Of a DNA stretch of 64,000 bases, positions 44,301 through 56,731 are shown piece by piece. A program made the position numbers and the translations under genes. This DNA comes from Pseudovirgaria hyperparasitica (taxonomy: Eukaryota; Ascomycota; Dothideomycetes; Acrospermales; Acrospermaceae). The stretch spans positions 1,103,311 to 1,167,310 of the forward strand of contig NW_022985551.1 of assembly GCF_010093815.1 (NCBI RefSeq), given 5' to 3'. Position 1 is the stretch's first letter. Each line of letters starts with the position of its first letter. The notes beneath the pieces are model-generated. The model did not search any database. It had not been told where the DNA came from and saw only the letters and a program-made list of their open reading frames with translations.

Positions 44301-46799
44301 TTTGAAATTTCAGAGTGTGAGTGAGGATAGACGGCAGAATGTGGTATCTGTGTACCATACCATGCTCGATGGCCTAGAGATAAATCACACTGTGACAACA
44401 TGACGATTGCGATGTCGATAGTGCGAGGTCGAAGCTAGAGTAAATGCACTTCGTCATGACTTTGACACAGACCCTGGACCCACCACTTCTAGGTAGTGAT
44501 CGTCAGGTACGATCTGAGATCAGGACTCGATCTGGCAAAATGATCGAATACAGATGCCCAGTTACTCTCACTTCCGCATTAGCATTATTCCTAATTGTCG
44601 TCGGCAAGATTGACATGTCTTCGTATCCTAGGTGAACGATTTTATATCTGAGTCTAGGTGGCATGCTGAGTTGTACCCATACTGTGATCATAGGGCCGGA
44701 CCGCTCCCCTGATTTTGGACGTCGGCATCTTGACAGCGATAACTCCAACTCAAGATTTCAACCATCTACTAGTGTAACGATATTCCGTTCGATGCGAAAA
44801 ACAGGAGCCAAGGAGGCTGAGCCAGACAAATTGAAAAACAATTTTGAGCACCGATGGAAAGGAGTCCTGGGGATCAGATTCTCCACAAAGAAAGCGCCAT
44901 TTACACTGAGAATATCATCTCAAAAAAGTAACACAGGTCTCTCCTGCAAAGGGCGGTCGTTGGCTTCTGAAGTGATTAAAATAGCTGGACTAAGCAGAAG
45001 GATTTTGGGTGAGCGAAAAGCGCAGAAGGATGGTGGAGGTGCCATTCGCAGGCACGGCCGGCTTGCGCAAACTTGTTGGGTCGAGGCATTATATGAGCGT
45101 CTGACGGGGGAATGCTGCTGCTGTTGCAGCTCATTAAAGACATGGCCACGAGTGACTGATACCTTGCACATCTTTTCTCTGAATTTTGCAAAGTCGAATT
45201 CAATGGAATTCACAGACGAAAGGTCTTGGGCGCACTGCTGAGGCGTGATCTCATAATCGATCTTGAAAGAGACTTTTTCAGTTTTAATCCTGTCCTGGCA
45301 AACTCTTCGATACGCGGGGTGCCGATAGGATAGCAGAGTTGAATTAAAGGTCTTTCGACTTAGATGTCACTATATGTCACGTACATGAGGTATTACTTAC
45401 AGTAGTGACCAGAGCTTTGTTTCTAGAAATGTCAAGCCAAGAAGACTTTATCTGTTCACGGCTAGTATGCTAGCTAATGCACGTCATAGAGGGACAAATT
45501 TAGTCCTTATAAGCCGAGAAAGGGCCTTATAGGCCACAAAAGCTTTTGTCGAGCAGAGACACTCCGTATCAGTATTTTGGCTGACATGTTTACGCAGCGG
45601 TGTAGATACAATACAGTACATTGAACGATAGCTGGTACGTTAAGCATCCCCTTTACGACCGGGAGAATCGATATGTGGCGTGTGAGGATCCGAGTCAGGC
45701 TCTCATGGTTTCGAGGTGGAGACGATAGAGAGAGCGTGGATGGAAACTGGGAAGCGAGACAGGCATGAAGGGCAGCCCGTCTCGTTTCGGCATTAGGACG
45801 GGGCAAGTAACGGAGGAACGAGCTCGTTCGAGCGTTCGAGAAGGGCATCATAATCCATGAATCTTGACGATGGTTAGAAAATGTTTCGGAAATCAATAGA
45901 ACTGTTGCAATACTTGTTGACTCGGCAGTGACGGTCGGCCGTGATTGGTTGGCCGGGCTGGGCAGTACCGCCGAAGTGTGCAGGGATTTGTTTACGTGAG
46001 ATCTATATTGATAGATGCCACGCGACTCTATTTGGATGCCAACTGCCAACTCCAACTCCTATTGCAACTGTTGTACATCGTTGTTGCTATTGTCTTACTA
46101 ACTTTCTGTTGCTGTTGTGCTGCCGTAGGATGTAGCTATTTGTGGTGTGTCTAGTGCTTCGGGCAGGATGAGGCAAGTTGCGGCATGTCATTGCATGACA
46201 TTCTGCAAAGCAGGTCGCAGACGATTCCGCCAGATGCATGATGGATGCATCGTGGTTGGCCTGAGGAACTGTGCGATGCGAGGCTGCTGTCAAACGATAG
46301 TTGAATGCTGAAACGAAGCGTCTGTGTATGTCTGTGTGTGTTCTAAACCTGTTCCTGACGCTAAACCTGAAAAGGAGGGCCAGGGGGATGCAATTGGGGC
46401 GAGATGCCGGTGCATATCACGCTGTCAGACAGCCCAGACAGCCCAGAGAAGCCCAGACGGCGGCGGTAAGGGCCCGAGCTAGCCAGTGACATCGGGCTAA
46501 ACCGCCAGTGGACTCTGCAGACACCCCCAGCTTCCAAACGACCGCCCGTGTCCTCCCACCGTCGGTCACCCGTCAGCGGCCACAAGGTCAGCTAAAGGTA
46601 CCTGAGAATGGGCGGCTTTAGTGCCATTGCGGGCTGTCCCTGCCCCTGCCCCCTGCCCCTTTTAGCGTGCGCGGTTCGGCAATCCTCTCCAACCTCACCA
46701 CATTAACCAACATCACCACTGACATCGCTCGTCTGCCTCAGGCGCTGATTCTTCCCATAGTTCCAACTGTCTGCTTAAAATGGCACACACACATGTACA

Positions 46800-46861
<62 letters not shown>

Positions 46862-47256
46862 AGGCCATGGGTCCCCTCCTGGCCGGTGCCTACAAGGGGC
46901 TCGTCTCCAGTCATGTCCTTGTCATTGATCAGTGCGCCAGCCCAAAAGGTCAATAGACTCGTGTTTCATGCTCCCCCAAGCGAGCAGTATTGAAGTAGAC
47001 TCGGTCAAACCTCCACAGCCTGTAGATATATCTTGAGATGCTTCCCTTAAGCGCTCTTTTCTCCTTGTATTCCATTATCCTTCATCGGTCTTCTTCTCCT
47101 TGATCTTTCTCTGCTTTCTTGTACGCAAGTCATTCGCTTCCTTGCTGTGCGAGCTACGCGACTTTTCGCTACAGTTTTCCTTCCATTGGAACCAACACAA
47201 TCATTTCTCTCCCTGTATTCACCACTCGTTATATCATTCACTCTTTTTGAGCCAGC
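44301..47256. other. Intergenic, 3 kb
   Basis: No gene is firmly supported. A 192-codon plus-strand ATG frame at 44663-45241 has no signal peptide or domain and is matched by antisense frames, so I do not call it. 46300-46600 is GC-rich with CAGACAGCCC repeats. The (CA)n microsatellite at 46784-46858 is listed separately. About 47040-47256 is pyrimidine-rich, as often seen in leaders of highly expressed fungal genes. Confidence 0.5.
46784..46858. repeat. (CA)n microsatellite
   Basis: A 75-bp tract of CA dinucleotides with two small interruptions (ATGT, ATAC) at its left end, about 400 bp upstream of the GPI-type glycoprotein gene. Length polymorphism is likely. Confidence 0.95.
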
Positions 47257-49206
47257 ATGAAGGTTACTACTACCGTCTTGCTTGGTGCGTTGGCCGCTCA
47301 GCAAGCCGTTGCCACTTGGGACCTGCATGCTCCTGCCTTCAGCTGCCCTTCAAAGATCCCTCATACCTGTGACGACAAGGAGAAGAGTGGCTTCAAGTGG
47401 GATGGTCTCAAGGTTGGTGCCGACGTCGGCAACTACAATGGCTACCAGTTTCCCGGCTTCAAGTGCTCCAGTAAGCTCGGAAAGCGTGATAACTTGGGCA
47501 AGCGTACGTTCCAGGACAAGTGCATTACCGGAAAGGTGACCAAGGACAAGTCCGCCGGCCCAAAGATCACTTGCCCGTCCAAGGAGTTCTCTATCAAGGA
47601 GTTTCAAGTCTCTGTTGATCATGATGTTGACGTTGAGTTCCACTATGGCATGCCCGATGGCTCCATCTGCAAGCAGCATGTCCCTTGCAAGGCTGGCGGT
47701 TCTACTGTCACCAACACCCAGTGTGGTGGTGCAAAAGAGGTCACCTTCCAGATCCCACAGAAAGGCAAGCACGATTCTTGCGAGATCGGCTTCCACGGTA
47801 TTGACTTTTACTGCGAAAAACCCTCTCCTCCCCCGCAATGCGACGGCTCCAGCAACGATTGCTCGACGCCCACTCCTCCAGAGCAGCCTCCAGTACCTCA
47901 GCCGACACCGACTGGCGCAGTTACAACTCCGACTGGCGAGCTCCCGAAGCCAACTGGTGAGCTCCCGAACCCGACCGGTGAGCTCCCGAACCCAACTGGT
48001 GAACTCCCGAATCCGACCGGTGAGCTCCCGAAGCCAACTGATGAGCTCCCGAACCCGACCGGTGAGCTCCCGAAGCCAACTGGTGAACTCCCGAACCCGA
48101 CCGGTGAGATCCCGACTCCAACAGGTCAGACTCCAACTGGCCAAGTTCCCAGTTCTATGGGCGATACTTCTAGCCCAGCAGACGAGACTCCCATCCAGAC
48201 TGGCAATCCCCCGGCCCCTTACCCTCCAGCAGGCCCATCTGAGAATCCTCCAGAAGGTCCATCTGACACTCCTTGCAAAGACGACACCTGTGGTTCTTCT
48301 CCACCAGCTGTTTCAATGCCTCCGACGACCAACACTTCCTCTCCAGTCTTTCCGTCTGCTTACCCTCCTGTCGGATCGGACGTCGTTGTCTCGCCCAGCA
48401 GCATCAGCACTCCTAGCACTCCTAGCACTCCACTTCCGACTGCCGACTGCCCCAGCGAACTCCAAAGATGTATCAATACCTTTGCCAAGTTCAAGTGCAC
48501 AGACAACACTGACTCCAAATGCTACTGCAAGGATCAAGGGCTCGTCAAGGAGATCATTGATTGCGTCGACGCCTGGACCCACGACCAGGACCTCATCTCT
48601 AAAGCCCTAAGTTTCTTCGTCGGTATCTGCGCTCCCTACGTCCCCAAGAACCCAGCCATCGTCACCGACTGCCCAACATCAATCACTCTCGGCCCAGGCT
48701 CTGGCCCAGCTCCTACTCCAGCTCCAGACGCACCCGCCTCCGACGTCCAGTACCCCGGCGCAGTCACCGAAGCTCCTCAGACCCCCGCCGTCCCCGCCGT
48801 TACAACCCCCGTCACAACCCTGACGGTTATCCAGACAAACACCCCAACCTACGACAACGAGCACCCGGAGAGCAGCGTCCTGAACACAACCACAATCACC
48901 ATGACTGTCCCTCAGGTGCACTTCGTCACCGCGCCAGCTCCCGATCAGACCGGTTCACCAATTGTCGGCCTCATACCTGGTGCTCCTGCACCCGTATCTG
49001 CGAATCCCACGGAAGCGTATCCCACGGGTGCGTATCCCACGGGTGCGTATTCAACGGGACCACACACAACTGGCTTCGGGACCTCCGTTGTTGTGCCCAC
49101 GCCGACGGGTACACTACCTCCTACTTTCACCGGCGCGGCTGTCAAGATGGGTACAAATGTTTACGGTCTCTTTGCAGGGGCTGTTCTCGCCGCTCTAGCC
49201 TTGTAA
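47257..49206 (+). CDS. GPI-type surface glycoprotein with tandem repeats and CFEM-like Cys domain
   Basis: A single exon of 649 aa. It opens with a signal peptide (MKVTTTVLLGALAAQQAVATW). A Cys-rich N-terminal domain (about 25-190) contains FKWDGLKVG, NYNGYQFPGFKCSS, FQDKCITGKV and IGFHGIDFYC, seen in fungal cell-surface proteins of unknown role. Residues about 225-290 are Pro/Thr repeats PTGELP(N/K) from nine 21-bp units. A second Cys-rich module (about 400-470; CPSELQRCINTF, KCYCKDQGLV, IIDCVDAW) resembles CFEM. The rest is Ser/Thr/Pro-rich, heavily O-glycosylation-prone, and ends with a hydrophobic segment (VYGLFAGAVLAALAL) fitting GPI attachment. It is probably a wall or plasma-membrane protein. 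The pyrimidine-rich leader suggests strong expression. Confidence 0.85.
   Translation: MKVTTTVLLGALAAQQAVATWDLHAPAFSCPSKIPHTCDDKEKSGFKWDGLKVGADVGNYNGYQFPGFKCSSKLGKRDNLGKRTFQDKCITGKVTKDKSAGPKITCPSKEFSIKEFQVSVDHDVDVEFHYGMPDGSICKQHVPCKAGGSTVTNTQCGGAKEVTFQIPQKGKHDSCEIGFHGIDFYCEKPSPPPQCDGSSNDCSTPTPPEQPPVPQPTPTGAVTTPTGELPKPTGELPNPTGELPNPTGELPNPTGELPKPTDELPNPTGELPKPTGELPNPTGEIPTPTGQTPTGQVPSSMGDTSSPADETPIQTGNPPAPYPPAGPSENPPEGPSDTPCKDDTCGSSPPAVSMPPTTNTSSPVFPSAYPPVGSDVVVSPSSISTPSTPSTPLPTADCPSELQRCINTFAKFKCTDNTDSKCYCKDQGLVKEIIDCVDAWTHDQDLISKALSFFVGICAPYVPKNPAIVTDCPTSITLGPGSGPAPTPAPDAPASDVQYPGAVTEAPQTPAVPAVTTPVTTLTVIQTNTPTYDNEHPESSVLNTTTITMTVPQVHFVTAPAPDQTGSPIVGLIPGAPAPVSANPTEAYPTGAYPTGAYSTGPHTTGFGTSVVVPTPTGTLPPTFTGAAVKMGTNVYGLFAGAVLAALAL
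47929..48117 (+). repeat. Nine tandem 21-bp coding repeats (42-bp higher-order unit)
   Basis: Nine in-frame copies encode PTGELP(N/K/T) with one PTDELPN variant. Codon choice alternates between CCAACT and CCGACC/CCGACT at the unit start, giving a 42-bp dimeric period. This points to recent unequal exchange or slippage in pairs. Confidence 0.92.
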
Positions 49207-50125
49207 ACTCCCCAGTAACTACACTGATCGCGAAGGTACATATCCGCGTCAAGGACATTCCGCCTGTGGAATGGGCAACATAAAAGCCGCCAAAACCCGG
49301 CATTGTTGATGTTTCATATAATCGCTCGACTCCGAGTCAGACATCTGTTGGTGTGAGCATTTGTCTTCACGTCACTCCTTTAGAACGTGCATAGATACCC
49401 GTTCATGCCCTTTTTTTGCGTAATGCCGATAAAATGAAGTTGAAGAGAGTTTAGACCAATCTGGATAGTTTGTATCAGTGTATTGTGATCTTGTTTGTCC
49501 TTGGAGTGTCATGATTGCGGACGGCCCATGAGATTCCCGGATGATGGACTGGGAGAATTATGGTCTCTGGGAAAGCAGCGCAAAGGACACGGTCATGTTC
49601 TTTATTCCACTCTACAAGTCACCTGATGAAACGCGCAAAACGACATCTTCTTGTTGGTTCTATTGCAGAGTGCTCATGGTTCCGATGGGGCAGAGAGATA
49701 AAGTATGTATGTAGCTTAGACGCAGAGTGCTTATATACCAGCGCAGTTTCGATTTTCTTTCTCTTTCGGAAACGGCCTTGTGGGGTTCTTGATAGCCAGC
49801 CGGAGAGTGACCTTCAGATTGGTGCAACTTGGAACATTGCCAAGTGGCATGCGGTGTGTGATTCATGATTCTTTTGAGCCTGCAATGCGATAATTTTTTA
49901 TATTTTTGAGAGACCAATACAAGTTATCCTGAGTTATAATTAGTAATACACTCACTACCATGGACGTGCGCAGTAGTCTTGTTTAGATCCAGGGACTGTC
50001 AAACGTCAGTGCTTCAAGAAGCTATCAACCTTACCAAGTCGACGTCATTTGCAACAAACGTGCAAGTCTCTTTGCACGCGACGCGAACCTGCTAAACAAA
50101 TGCGAACCCAACACAGATAGCTGCC
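49207..50125. other. Intergenic, 0.9 kb
   Basis: 3' flank of the glycoprotein gene and upstream region of the NCA2 gene. No gene is supported. Confidence 0.5.
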
Positions 50126-52209
50126 ATGTCGTTCGTGGTCGAGTAAGTCGCTGTCTGTGTACCTAAATACGCGCTATGCACTACTGACCATCCTCATAGC
50201 CAGGTGCGCCGCATCGACAGCCAGCTGGATCGCCTGCAATTGTCCACCGAATCCTCCGATGCTGAGCCCTCAATACAGCTCTTCACAATATCGGATCAAG
50301 AAGCGAACGACCCCGTCATAGCCGCTCGCGTGGTGAAGCTTCAGAGTCTCATCAAGAGTCTCTCGTCTACCACGACTGCGAAATACCCGTTAGTCCCAAC
50401 AGAACGCATCGTTTCCGCCCTACGTCAGGCAGAACTATCCCCCAGGAGCTACGCGAGCATAGCTTCAGAAGAGGAGGCCACGTCGGGATACGAGCATGAG
50501 CTGGAGTGGCTACTGCTGAGCAAAGCTACGGTGCAAGCTTACGGCCAGGTGCTCGACACGATACTAGCGCAGACGATTCTTCTTTCTGATGATATATGGT
50601 ACTGGGATGATGTGCTCGGCTCATACCGCTATGCTGGCCTATACTCGATACAGACATCGCCTATACGATTGTGGAATTGGGGCAAGGAAATTTATGCCGG
50701 CGTTAGAGCAAGAGACGTTGGACTGGAGCAAGGATGGCAGCGGTTCTATGGTCTTGTGAGAGATGTCGTTAGAGAGAGAAACATTGCTGGTATACAGAGG
50801 AGGGTGGTGAGTCCGATTGCGCTTGTTAGCAATGAGGCGCGGAAGAAAAGAAGTATGCTGAAGAAAATGAGGCTTGTGAATGCGAATGCGCTAGGTGTCT
50901 TGCTTGGAGAGAGTCTGAGTAACGAGAGCATACATGACGAGGGTCTCAGCAGCCCCATCGGCGGTGTTTCGATACAAGACAACCGCCACAGATGGAAGAG
51001 TGTCGTCACCAAGAGTATTGCCCTTATGGAAGCCGTGCTCACCACAGTTGGCGATGTGGAATCTACAGACAAGTTCGATGAGCTTGTTGCAGCTACCACC
51101 CAGGATGACCCTTACTATGAGATTCACGAAGCGGCGTCTGAGGCTGGTTCGCTATCACTAAAGACGTCCGAGGTGGGTGATCGACTCTATGGACTATTGA
51201 CACAGAAAATGCCGCAATATACAGACAGCTTCAAGTCACTCGCTCGGACAAATGGCAGACCACCTATGCTCATACGGTATTGGCTACCTATGACCATAGG
51301 ACTACTATCATCTTCGACTCTGCTGCGCATCTTTGTGAACCGCAGAGAAGAGATAATGTCATGGGTGCGTGAGTTCGGCCAAACAGTAATAGACTTTGGC
51401 GTCAACTGGGTCATTGAGCCTACGAAAAAAATCATTGGCACGATCCGTCACGATGAGGACAGTGAAATATCGATTATGAGCAAGCGAAGCTTACAGGGCG
51501 ATCGCGAGAGCCTCGAGCGCATGGTCGTTGACTTTGCGGTCGATCATCCAGAAGGACCAGCTTTGAACGAGACTCAGATCTCAGACATCCGAGCACGGGT
51601 CAAGGAGGGAGACTTGACTACTGTACTGAAAGCTTATGAAAAGGACATGCAAAGACCGTTCATAGGGACCGTGAAGGGAAACCTTATCAGAGCACTATTG
51701 ATACAGGTACAGAAGACTAAGGTCGATGTTGAGATTGCGATGAGTGGTATCGACTCAATGTTGAAAAGCCAGGAGCTTCTGTTTGGGGTTATAGGTCTCA
51801 CGCCTGGTATACTCATCACAATTGCGGCTTGGCGATATCTGAGAAGCTTGTCGACCAGTAGACAGGGCATCCGACGGGGAACAAAGCAAGGTGAACTGAT
51901 GAGGATACTCCGGTAAGTCTACCTCGTCAGCGTTACGGGGTCTCAGTCTCGTTGACCATGTGTAGGAATATCGATCGCATCCTAGTCAGTGCCACACCAA
52001 CAGATTTCGGAGAACTTTCATACAAGGATCACGGTCTCCTTCTCTGCGAAGTTCACCTCCTACGCCAAACAGCATATCCAATCCTGCCTCGGAGAGAATT
52101 CCAAGACTTCCGCGAGGAGACAGACGAGCTAGTTGATATCCGTGCTGGACTGACTAGACAGCTCAAGGTTGCAGAACGGATTCGCTGGGCATACTCCAAG
52201 TACTTTTGA
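50126..52209 (+). CDS. NCA2: Nuclear control of ATPase protein 2 (NCA2) homologue
   Basis: Three exons, 50126-50142 (17 nt), 50200-51912 and 51966-52209, give 657 aa. The tiny first exon reads MSFVVD and joins QVRRIDSQLDRLQ in phase. The family signature is clear in the C-terminal half: RPPMLIRYWLPMTIGLLSSS (first membrane segment), NWVIEPTKKIIGTIRHDEDSE, GNLIRALLIQVQKTKVDVE, LLKSQELLFGVIGLTPG-like SQELLFGVIGLTPGILITIA (second membrane segment), then RILVSATPTDFGELSYKDHG. Yeast Nca2 is a mitochondrial protein needed, with Nca3, for proper expression of the mitochondrial ATP6/ATP8 subunits of ATP synthase. The length and order of parts agree with fungal NCA2. Confidence 0.93.
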
Positions 52210-52855
52210 CAATTGCATCGGTGGTTTTAGCGGCGACCCGGCCATTCGTCGCGCAGTCAACACATACGCACCTCGGAGAATATCAGGGGTAATACGTTGC
52301 GCGGTAGATAGATAAAAGCTTTTGTCGCATACGTTCATACAGAATAACGCCAGATTCATGCCATTCATCTCTGAAGTGTAGACCCAAATAAGGCGCGATT
52401 TCGAATGACAAGCTACATGTATATGGTTATCGAAGACTTCTTATGTTTGAAAACCTGAGGCAGAAATAGAAATTTGAACGTGCGTGTCCAATGTCGGCAG
52501 GTGACGAGTGCCGCTCCGCACAGGCTGCTCACTGTGGTCCTTTCTTGGCATTCGATGGATTCATGGCCCAAACCTTACGTCCCCAAAGCCCACGCTCCTC
52601 CGAACGACTGTCAACATCATCGACGCCTGCGCTTCTGTCCTACAAACCTGGACTTGGCTTACCACGGTATCACGACGCAAGACTTTGTCGACACCCTCAA
52701 GACATATTCCCAACAAACCGATATCCGAACCATACGTTTGGACGTCTCTAAGTTTCCCTCCATCTGCCTAGAACAAACTGCCCACGCCTGCGATATAGCG
52801 AACTTGGATCGAAATCACTACCCTTCTACACCGTACATACTTCCAGATCTCTAAC
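52210..52855. other. Intergenic, upstream of Rab GTPase
   Basis: Overlapping plus-strand frames at 52474-52854 show His/Pro/Ser-rich sequence without a domain and are probably 5' UTR or chance. The GTPase promoter should lie here. Confidence 0.5.
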
Positions 52856-53681
<826 letters not shown>

Positions 53682-54475
53682 TTGCAGAGACGGCGAGCAG
53701 ATGGGGAGCATGAGGACACGAACATGGGTATCGACCGCACGAGACGTCACCGCACACGCTCCAATATTCACGTAGAATTAGCGTGCTCGATACTACGATA
53801 TAACATGATGATGTTGGAAGGATGGGCCTGTAATAGGACGACGGAGAGATTAGCATCTACTCTGGGCGCTTTGGCTGGTCGGCTTGCTTGGTTTGGCTGC
53901 AGAACATCAGTGGTAGCGGCATCTCCTTAGAAGTTTGTTTTGGCCCGGTATCTGGCATTTTAATTCCCTGTTCATAGGTCTGGGAGTTGAATCGTGTTGC
54001 TTTACTTATCCTACCCCTTTTTATGTATAGGGTTGGGGAGACTGAAATCGTTTTTAGATGAACTGTTTTATATGATCTCGCGACTAGAACTGAATATGTA
54101 AGCGATATCGTAACGAGCTTTGCAGGAGTGCAGACATCCATTGACGCGACTGTATGCCGGCCTCATGAATGGAGTTTCCAAGTATAAATATCGCTTGCCT
54201 ATAAGCTCTTGTAAAGATGGGAACTGACCCGGCGCGCTAACTCTGATAGGAAGTGGCGTGTGTGGGTGGGTGTGTTCTCTGGCAGGTTCTTTCTTGATGC
54301 CTTTCATTCATGTCTCGTCATCTCCCTACCTTCATCCTCTATACTACAAGTATGCAGCGACCTGGTGAGACGTTGACTTCTGTGGCATGAGCAGTGTTCG
54401 CTCTCCTGATCTGCTAATCTTCGCGTATTGAGCGACGCTCATCAACCACGTTGCCTTCATTTCTACAAAGTGATC
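53682..54475. other. Intergenic, 0.8 kb
   Basis: 3' flank of the GTPase and upstream region of the F-box gene. No gene is supported. Confidence 0.5.
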
Positions 54476-56179
54476 ATGAATAAGACAGCATTATCCAAAT
54501 GTACTCCAACAGCTTCTGGAGGACGGCAGAAAGTAGTTGATCTGCATAGCTTCGTGGATGGCTTGACTTCATACCAGATTCGAGACCTCGTTGACATTTT
54601 GAAGTGCGATAGATTTCGGTTTCACCGCGACATTATCGGTGACCTTCCGGTAGAGCTTGTGATTATGATCTTTTCTTACTTGGATCCAATCGCGCCTTTC
54701 CTGTATCAACGCGTGAGTTCTACCAAAGTTCTCTGCTCATACGTTGCTGACCTTTCTTACAGGTGTCCAAACGATGGTATTGTGTGCTCTCGTCTGCGCA
54801 GGTTCTGGATGCATCTCTGTCACTATGGTATTCACCAGACGATCCTCCGCTTTTTGGTGAGACTATGGGTCTCCATGAAACTAAAAAGATGGAGCTGTAT
54901 GCCAGACTTGAGCATATTCAACGCTTTCGAACTGGCTGGCATGCTTCATCGATGATTATAGACACCGTGATGCTCAATAAAGGGCAGAACAAAGAGCTAT
55001 TGGCTCTTAATAGCAGGTTTTTGGCCTGGGTTGACGGCAACCACGATGTAATAATTCTCAACCTTTATACCAGGGAGCGCTACAATCATGCGACCCCTGG
55101 ACGAACGCAGTCCCGCCTAACAATGTCTGAAGACTTATTGCTCATGTTACAACATGGTAGAACTCACTATGTCCTCGATCTTAATACCAGGGGAGTCTAC
55201 CACTTAACGCTTCCTTCCAATAATATATCTGCTTTGAGTCTATCTGGACGAACAATTGCTTTCATGATGCACCCTGCCTATAGAGGGGGAGCGAGGACCA
55301 TCATAATTTGGGAATCCAGCAATCAAAAACTGTCATCATTAACTCTTCTAAACGATCGTCCAACTACTTGTTCGTCGATTACTGATCCCATGGAGTAAGT
55401 TATTCTCTGACTAGTTAAAGATCATAGCGAGCTAAAACTACCGTAGATGTATCATGTCGCCTGCTGCGATTCATTTCATTGGCAAGACTCGAACTATACT
55501 AACAGCGTGGAAAGGTCATGATAGAAACACTGTAGTTTTGGGTGTGAAAAGATACACAATAGAAGGAGTTTTACTCGAGGAGGAAGATATCGAATACCTG
55601 AGTCTTGACGACCTGAAGTCAGGGCCCATCGAATGGCCTAAGGTCATGTCCGAACTGGAAATTGACATAACATGCATGTCTTCGTTCGCTGGCAGAGTCA
55701 ATGTGAAAGTCGACTGGAAGTTTCACGATCCGTACGTTACCCGGGATTCGCCAGACTGGATCCAAATAGGACAGACGTGTACATACGAGTACGCCAACAA
55801 ACATTTAACAACGCTGTCAAGGGGCTTCACGCTGCCTTCAAGTGGTCAAATCATAATGAGTCTCGGATGCAAGGGTTTCGACTTGTTTAGGACCAGCTCA
55901 GGGATAATATACTTGACGGGCAGTATAAATGGCAAAGTTAGACGCATGTGGCGAGATAGCAGTCATATTTCTACGAACATGAACGACCTGCACACTTTCA
56001 AAGACGTCAACGCGCTCCGTCCACATGAGTGGTACAGTCGCGACGAAGATCTTTGCCGTGGAACATTTCTCTGGAATGACCGCTTTCTTGTTCATGCAGA
56101 CACTAGTATCTTTGTCTGGGCCTTCGATCCTCACTGTATGCTTGTGAGCGATGAGGAGGAGGAGCATACAGCGGGTTGA
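54476..56179 (+). CDS. F-box protein
   Basis: Three exons, 54476-54712, 54763-55394 and 55447-56179, with introns of 50 and 52 bp, give 533 aa. Start ATG 54476 is the first in frame. The F-box lies at about residues 55-100: IGDLPVELVIMIFSYLDPIAPFLYQR, then VSKRWYCVLSS across the first intron, followed by LSLWY. The long C-terminal part has repeated strand-like segments (FLAWVDGNHDVIILNLYTRER, LLMLQHGRTHYVLDLNTRG, HFIGKTRTILTAW), consistent with a beta-propeller-like substrate-binding region seen in many fungal F-box proteins. It would act as an SCF ubiquitin-ligase adaptor. The substrate is unknown. Confidence 0.85.
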
Positions 56180-56731
56180 GTCAATCGAAGCTATTCATGC
56201 TCGAGCAGCCTGCTCGTGCTCCTATGACCGATCCCCTGTGAAACTTGGAGTGCATGTGTAAAACGAACACATAGGCTTAGCTTGGATATCTGCGATAGAA
56301 GGTCGCAATTGAAAGCCTCGAAACTCCAGATATAGGATATTCCGGCGTGATTAGGAGATCAGATCATTACAGGCAGGGCTGCAAGGAAGACCTCTGATTG
56401 GCCGTCACAACACAAATCGCAGTTCAATTCGCACGAATTATCAAATGTGTGTTCGTTTATAAGACTATCCAGTATGACAGAAAGCTTCTATGTCCTTTGA
56501 ATTGCCAAGGATGGTACACCGAGCCCGCCTGGAGCTCGGATCAGTCGAAAGGAGTACAATAACTGAGATATGCAAAGCGCATGTAAGATTCATTGAATGC
56601 TATATAGATACCCGGTGCGCCATTTGAACATCAGATCGGATTCAAACTTCATCGGGCAAGGCAGGGGAGAAATTGACGACAACTTTCGCCCAAATCCAGA
56701 CTAGAACCGCATGTAAGGCACATATCCCAAC
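56180..56731. other. Intergenic between convergent genes
   Basis: No gene is seen. 3' flanks of the F-box gene and the membrane-protein gene. Confidence 0.5.

Noticed and set aside
44663-45241. 192-codon plus-strand frame
   Set aside because: It starts with ATG, but it has no recognisable domain or signal peptide, holds a run of Cys, and long antisense frames overlap it.
47350-48610. Long antisense and out-of-frame frames across the glycoprotein gene
   Set aside because: They mirror the Pro/Thr repeat array. The plus-strand frame has a signal peptide, Cys modules and GPI end.
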